Source: an uncultured Clostridia bacterium (lineage in GTDB: Bacteria > Bacillota > Clostridia > Oscillospirales > Oscillospiraceae). Taken from it: a stretch of DNA of 53,842 bases. A program made the translations under genes and the position numbers. Below are positions 50,449-53,842 of the stretch, piece after piece. The number at the start of each line of letters is the position of its first letter. The first letter of the stretch is position 1. The notes beneath the pieces were generated by a model. That model saw only the letters and a program-made list of their open reading frames with translations, was not told the origin of the DNA and did no database searches. The stretch is from NCBI GenBank assembly GCA_946629065.1, contig CAMOXK010000005.1:1-53842 (forward strand). The letters run 5' to 3'.

Positions 50449-52266
50449 TCATTTCTTCATTTCTTCATTGTGGAAATATTCATATACCGCCTTGGCGGTG
50501 TTCTTCGGCACCACAAGCTGGAGCTGGCTCTCCGTTGCCTCCCGGATCGCCTTAACGGACTTGAAGGCTTTGAGCAGATCACCCTTACGCCGGGGGCCCA
50601 CCCCATCGATCTTGTCCAGGGCGGAAGCGTAGCTCTCCAGCCGCAGCTCCCGCTGGTAGCCGATGGCGGTGTTGTGGGTCTCCTCCTGGATGTTGCCCAC
50701 CAGGGCAAAAACCGCCTGGTTGCCCTGGATGCCGATTTCCCGCCCCTCCGGGGTGATGAGGGCGCGGGTGCGGTGGCGGTCGTCCTTCACCATACCGAAG
50801 GTGGGGACGGAAAGGCCCAGATCCTGCAGAGCCCGCACCGCGGTGGCGGCGTGAGTCTCGCCGCCGTCGATGAGCAGCAGATCCGGCAGAGGGGCAAAAT
50901 GCTCGTCCCCGTCCAGGTAGCGCTTGAAGCGGCGGTAGACCGCCTGGTACATGCTGGCATAGTCGTCCGCTCCGTCCAGGTCCCGGATGCGGAATTTGCG
51001 GTAGTCCCGCTTCAGGGGCTTGCCGTCCACGTGAACGCTCATGGCAGCCACGATTCCGGTGTCCCCCAGGTTTGAAATATCAAAAGCCTCGATACGTGCC
51101 GGGAAGTTTTCCAGCTCCAGGGCTTTTTGCAGCCATTCCAGGGTCTTGGAGCGGCGCTGTGCCTGCGTGGTGCGGCGCTGGATCTCCTCCCGGGCGTTGA
51201 GGGCCGCACTTTCGATGAGGCGCAGCCGCTCTCCCCGTTTGGGGCACTCCAGATAGACCCGCCTGCCCACCGTCTCGCTGAGCAGGGTCTCCAGCTCCTC
51301 CCGGTCCTCGATCTCGCAGGGCAGCAGGATGGATTTGGGCCAGCCGCCCCGATGGACGGTGTAATACTGCCGCACCAGATCGGACACAGCCTCCTCGTCC
51401 TCCTCCAGCGGCTCTTCCATCATTTCCACGTCCTTGCCGGCCAGATCCCCGTTCACAAAATGCAGCACAGTAAAGCAGCTCTTGGCGCCCCGGGCAAAGC
51501 CAATGGCGTCGGTATCGGCAAAGGCAGTGGCGATGACCCGCTGCTTCTGGCTGACGCTCTCGATGGCGCGCATCCGATCCCGCAGCTGGGCGGCCTTTTC
51601 AAAGCGCAGTTCCTCCGCCGCCTGCTCCATTTCCCGGCGCAGGTCCTCGATGAGTTCGCCGCTCTTCCCCTCCAGGATCAGGGCAGCTTGTCGCATCCGG
51701 GCGCGGTAATCCTCGGCATCACTGTCCTTGAGGCACCAGCCGGCGCAGGAGCCCATGTGGTAATTGAGGCAGGGCCGGTCCTTGCCGATATCCCGGGGGA
51801 ATTTGCGGCTGCAGTCCGGAAGGAGGAGGGCCTTGCAGATGGTATTGATGATCTCACGGGACTGGTAGCGTCCCCCAAAGGGGCCGTAGTAGCGGGCGCC
51901 GTCCTTGGAAGCGCGGCTGGCAATGCTCATCACCGGGTATTCCTGCCGCGGGTCCAGGCGAATAAAGGGATAGCCCTTGTCGTCCTTCAGAAGGATGTTG
52001 TAATGGGGCTTGTGGCGCTTGATGAGGGAGTTTTCCAGCACCAGGGCCTCCAGCTCGCTGCCGGCCACGATGACATTGAAGTCCGCCACCTTTTCCACCA
52101 TGGCGGCCACCTTGGGCAGGTGTTCCCCATGGAAATAGCTGCTGACCCGGTTTTTGAGCTTCTTGGCCTTGCCGACGTAGATGACCTCGTTGTGCTCGTC
52201 CAGCATGATATAGACCCCGGGCAGCAGGGGCAGATGATTGGCTTTTTCCCGCAGCTCTTCCAGCAT
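50449..52266 (-). CDS. uvrC: Excinuclease ABC subunit C
   Basis: A 605-aa nucleotide-excision repair nuclease. GIY-YIG domain at the start (GVYIMLDEHNEVIYVGKAKKLKNRV), a UVR motif near 205-240 (binding UvrB), an RNase H-like second nuclease domain (FDISNLGDTGIVAAMSV, LLIDGG), and C-terminal helix-hairpin-helix motifs (LDKIDGVGPRRKGDLLKAF). AGGAG lies 8 nt before the ATG. The last residues NEEMKK and the stop are encoded within TGAAGAAA tandem units. Confidence 0.96.
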   Translation of the reverse strand: MLEELREKANHLPLLPGVYIMLDEHNEVIYVGKAKKLKNRVSSYFHGEHLPKVAAMVEKVADFNVIVAGSELEALVLENSLIKRHKPHYNILLKDDKGYPFIRLDPRQEYPVMSIASRASKDGARYYGPFGGRYQSREIINTICKALLLPDCSRKFPRDIGKDRPCLNYHMGSCAGWCLKDSDAEDYRARMRQAALILEGKSGELIEDLRREMEQAAEELRFEKAAQLRDRMRAIESVSQKQRVIATAFADTDAIGFARGAKSCFTVLHFVNGDLAGKDVEMMEEPLEEDEEAVSDLVRQYYTVHRGGWPKSILLPCEIEDREELETLLSETVGRRVYLECPKRGERLRLIESAALNAREEIQRRTTQAQRRSKTLEWLQKALELENFPARIEAFDISNLGDTGIVAAMSVHVDGKPLKRDYRKFRIRDLDGADDYASMYQAVYRRFKRYLDGDEHFAPLPDLLLIDGGETHAATAVRALQDLGLSVPTFGMVKDDRHRTRALITPEGREIGIQGNQAVFALVGNIQEETHNTAIGYQRELRLESYASALDKIDGVGPRRKGDLLKAFKSVKAIREATESQLQLVVPKNTAKAVYEYFHNEEMKK

Positions 52267-52298
52267 GGCTTACTCCTGTAGTGATCGTTCAAATCGGA

Positions 52299-52328
52299 AA
52301 AAAGGGTGTGCCTCGGCACACCCTTTTT
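52299..52328. terminator. Terminator after ptsH
   Basis: A 14-bp stem (52299-52312 and 52315-52328), A-rich on one side and T-rich on the other, just downstream of ptsH on the minus strand and upstream of uvrC. Confidence 0.85.
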
Positions 52329-52345
52329 ATCTGTATGTTGCTGTA

Positions 52346-52609
52346 TTACTCGGAGAAATCGGAATCAATCAGCTCCGAGAGGGTGGCGATCGCCGCTTCC
52401 TCATCTACGCCGTCGGCGATGATGGTGATGGCGGTTCCCTTCACGATGCCCAGAGACAGGACGCCCAGAAGGCTCTTGGCGTTGACGCGCCGCTCTTCCT
52501 TTTCAACCCAGATGCTGCTCTTGAACTCATTGGCCTTCTGGATGAAGAAGGTGGCCGGTCTGGCGTGAAGCCCCACCTGATTGTTGATGACTACTTCCTT
52601 GGAAATCAT
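52346..52609 (-). CDS. ptsH: HPr phosphocarrier protein
   Basis: An 87-aa protein with His15 in GLHARPA (phosphorylated by enzyme I) and Ser46 in NAKSLLG (phosphorylated by HPr kinase). Having both residues makes it HPr rather than the Crh paralogue, which lacks the His. It passes phosphate to sugar permeases and, as Ser46-P, acts with CcpA. AAGGAG precedes the ATG. It stands alone, away from enzyme I (ptsI), with its own promoter and terminator. Confidence 0.93.
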   Translation of the reverse strand: MISKEVVINNQVGLHARPATFFIQKANEFKSSIWVEKEERRVNAKSLLGVLSLGIVKGTAITIIADGVDEEAAIATLSELIDSDFSE

Positions 52610-52672
52610 GCCCGCATCTCCTTATATCCTATAATAGTTTGCGCTAGAAGAATCTCCACTGGATTCTATGAC

Positions 52673-52701
52673 ACTTTAGCAAATTTTCGACCATACGTCA
52701 A
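52673..52701 (-). promoter_or_regulatory. Promoter of ptsH
   Basis: On the minus strand: TTGACG (52701-52696), a 17-nt spacer, TAAAGT (52678-52673), about 63 nt upstream of the start codon. Confidence 0.65.
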
Positions 52702-52787
52702 CCGCTTTCCGCCGTTTCGTGATTTTTACCATTTCCTGTCGGTGCAAAAGATGATCTTTTATACGCTTTTTCCAGCAAAAAAGGCAA

Positions 52788-53842
52788 TTATTTCAGCTCC
52801 ACGATGGTAACGCCGGCTTCGCCCTCGCCAAAGCGGCCCAGGCGGAAGGATTTGACGCTCTTGTTGTGGCGCAGCATGTTCTGAACAGCGGTGCGAAGGG
52901 CGCCGGTGCCCTTGCCGTGGATGATGGTGACGGTTTTGAGCTTTGCCATAACGGCTCCGTCCAGATACTGCTCGGCGGTGAGGAGCGCGTCGATGACCTC
53001 CATGCCCCGCAGGTCCACCTCCGCCGGGAAGGCGGCGGCACGCAGAGTGGCAGAGCCGGAAGAAGCGCTGCTCTTGGGCTTCGGGCTCTGGCCCTCCACC
53101 AGCAGCACCTCGTCCTCCCTGGCGGTGACATTCATGATGCCGGCCCGCAGCGTCAGCACCCGGTCGGGGGAGACGGAGATGACCTCCGCCTTCATGCCCA
53201 TGGACTTGATCTGCACCGTGTCGCCGGCTCTCACGGGCCGGGCGGACTTCTGCTCCTCCACAGGAGCGGCGTCCTGACGGCGCAGGTCCTCCTGGCTCCG
53301 GTTCAGCTTGCGTCTGAGCTCGCTTCTTGCCTCGTTGATGCGCTGGATATTGTCCTCCTCGTTGGCTTTCTCCCGCATCTCGTCCAGTTCCCGGAAGGTG
53401 GCCTCAGCGGTGTCCCGCGCCTCCTGCAGGATGCGATCGGCGTCACGGCGGGCTTTCAGGTCCGCCTTCTCCAGGCGCACCTCCAGTTCCTTGCGCAGCT
53501 GGGCGGACTTTTTGGCGCTCTCCTCCGCCTCCCGCAGCTTTTTGGCCGTGGCCTCCCGGTCCTTTTCCAGCAGGAGTCTGGTCTGCTCCAGCTTTTCGAT
53601 GGTGGCCTCAAAGCTGGCGCTGTCGGTGCTGACCCGGTTTTTGGCATCCTCGATAATGTCCTCCCCCAGGCCCAGGCGCCGGGAAATGGCAAAGGCGTTG
53701 GACTTGCCGGGAATGCCCACCAGCAGATGATAGGTGGGGCGAAGGGTCTCCACGTCGAACTCGCAGGAGGCGTTTTGCACGCCAGGTTGATTGGTGGCAT
53801 AGACCTTGAGCTCGGCATAGTGGGTGGTGGCGGCGATCATGG
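52788..53842 (-). CDS. mutS2: MutS2 protein, C-terminal part (cut by the window edge)
   Basis: About 350 residues of the C-terminal half of MutS2; the start lies beyond 53842. It begins in the ATPase core (IAATTHYAELKVYA), followed by GIPGKSNAFAISRRLGL, a long coiled coil (about 75-190 of the visible part), a KOW-like segment and the C-terminal Smr domain (VDLRGMEVIDAL, IIHGKGTGALR). MutS2 acts on stalled or collided ribosomes and on recombination intermediates; the Smr domain is the nuclease. Confidence 0.95.
   Translation of the reverse strand, partial: MIAATTHYAELKVYATNQPGVQNASCEFDVETLRPTYHLLVGIPGKSNAFAISRRLGLGEDIIEDAKNRVSTDSASFEATIEKLEQTRLLLEKDREATAKKLREAEESAKKSAQLRKELEVRLEKADLKARRDADRILQEARDTAEATFRELDEMREKANEEDNIQRINEARSELRRKLNRSQEDLRRQDAAPVEEQKSARPVRAGDTVQIKSMGMKAEVISVSPDRVLTLRAGIMNVTAREDEVLLVEGQSPKPKSSASSGSATLRAAAFPAEVDLRGMEVIDALLTAEQYLDGAVMAKLKTVTIIHGKGTGALRTAVQNMLRHNKSVKSFRLGRFGEGEAGVTIVELK

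Overview
The window reads as one continuous stretch of chromosome from a GC-rich Gram-positive of the class Clostridia, probably Oscillospirales (inferred, not proven). The support is: a MurE with the DNPR signature of meso-diaminopimelate ligases, a class B penicillin-binding protein with two PASTA domains as in SpoVD, HPr with both His15 and Ser46, a MurA inside the division cluster, and the DUF4317, DUF4405 and flavodoxin-lipoprotein families. Most genes lie on the minus strand; only a few single genes or pairs run forward. No rRNA, tRNA, CRISPR array, transposase, integrase or phage gene was seen.

Layout. 1-168: hairpin repeats. 169-3846 (-): prfA, a fused tsaC-coaE gene and an M18 aminopeptidase, with start/stop overlaps. 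3978-7111: a small unknown protein (+), a HerA-like ATPase (-), cdsA (+). 7172-20789 (-): a surface-glycan locus made of a membrane-bound nucleotide-sugar 4,6-dehydratase, a DegT-family aminotransferase, a priming sugar-phosphate transferase, GT2 and GT4 glycosyltransferases, an EpsG-type polymerase, a flippase, two LicD proteins and a PF14907-like nucleotidyltransferase. It also holds two deletion scars: a frameshifted rmlA fused to the end of rmlB, and the start of an IspD-like gene fused to the end of a sugar dehydratase/epimerase. 21047-22171 (+): DUF4317. 22326-25020 (-): a redox operon (flavin reductase, FMN reductase, exported flavodoxin lipoprotein, DUF4405 membrane protein) behind a strong promoter flanked by two TetR-like palindromes. 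25170-29670 (-): UvrD/PcrA-like helicase and a CPA2 antiporter. 29843-31615 (+): THEP1-type NTPase, sfsA and a His-rich CsoR. 31685-34757 (-): MscS channel and a Pro/Thr-rich surface protein. 35203-48585 (-): the division and wall cluster mraZ-rsmH-ftsL-pbp-murE-mraY-ftsW-murG-murA-ftsQ-ftsZ, followed by a BrkB-type membrane protein. 48718-53842 (-): a coiled-coil protein, coaD, rsmD, uvrC, ptsH and the 3' part of mutS2.

How it fits together. The dcw cluster supplies lipid-II synthesis and septation but lacks murC, murD, murF, murB and ftsA. Its promoter carries 10-bp direct repeats that fit autoregulation by MraZ, ftsZ has its own promoter, and the murA Shine-Dalgarno lies inside a 17-bp RNA stem. 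The glycan locus has every step needed to prime, extend, polymerise and flip a lipid-linked glycan, but some of its nucleotide-sugar supply genes have decayed.

Most worth a second look: the paired gene-fusion scars, the in-frame amber codon in the DUF4405 gene, the two-operator promoter of the redox operon, the murA leader hairpin, the TsaC-CoaE fusion without prmC, and modular hairpin repeats that in two places reach into the C-terminal codons of genes.
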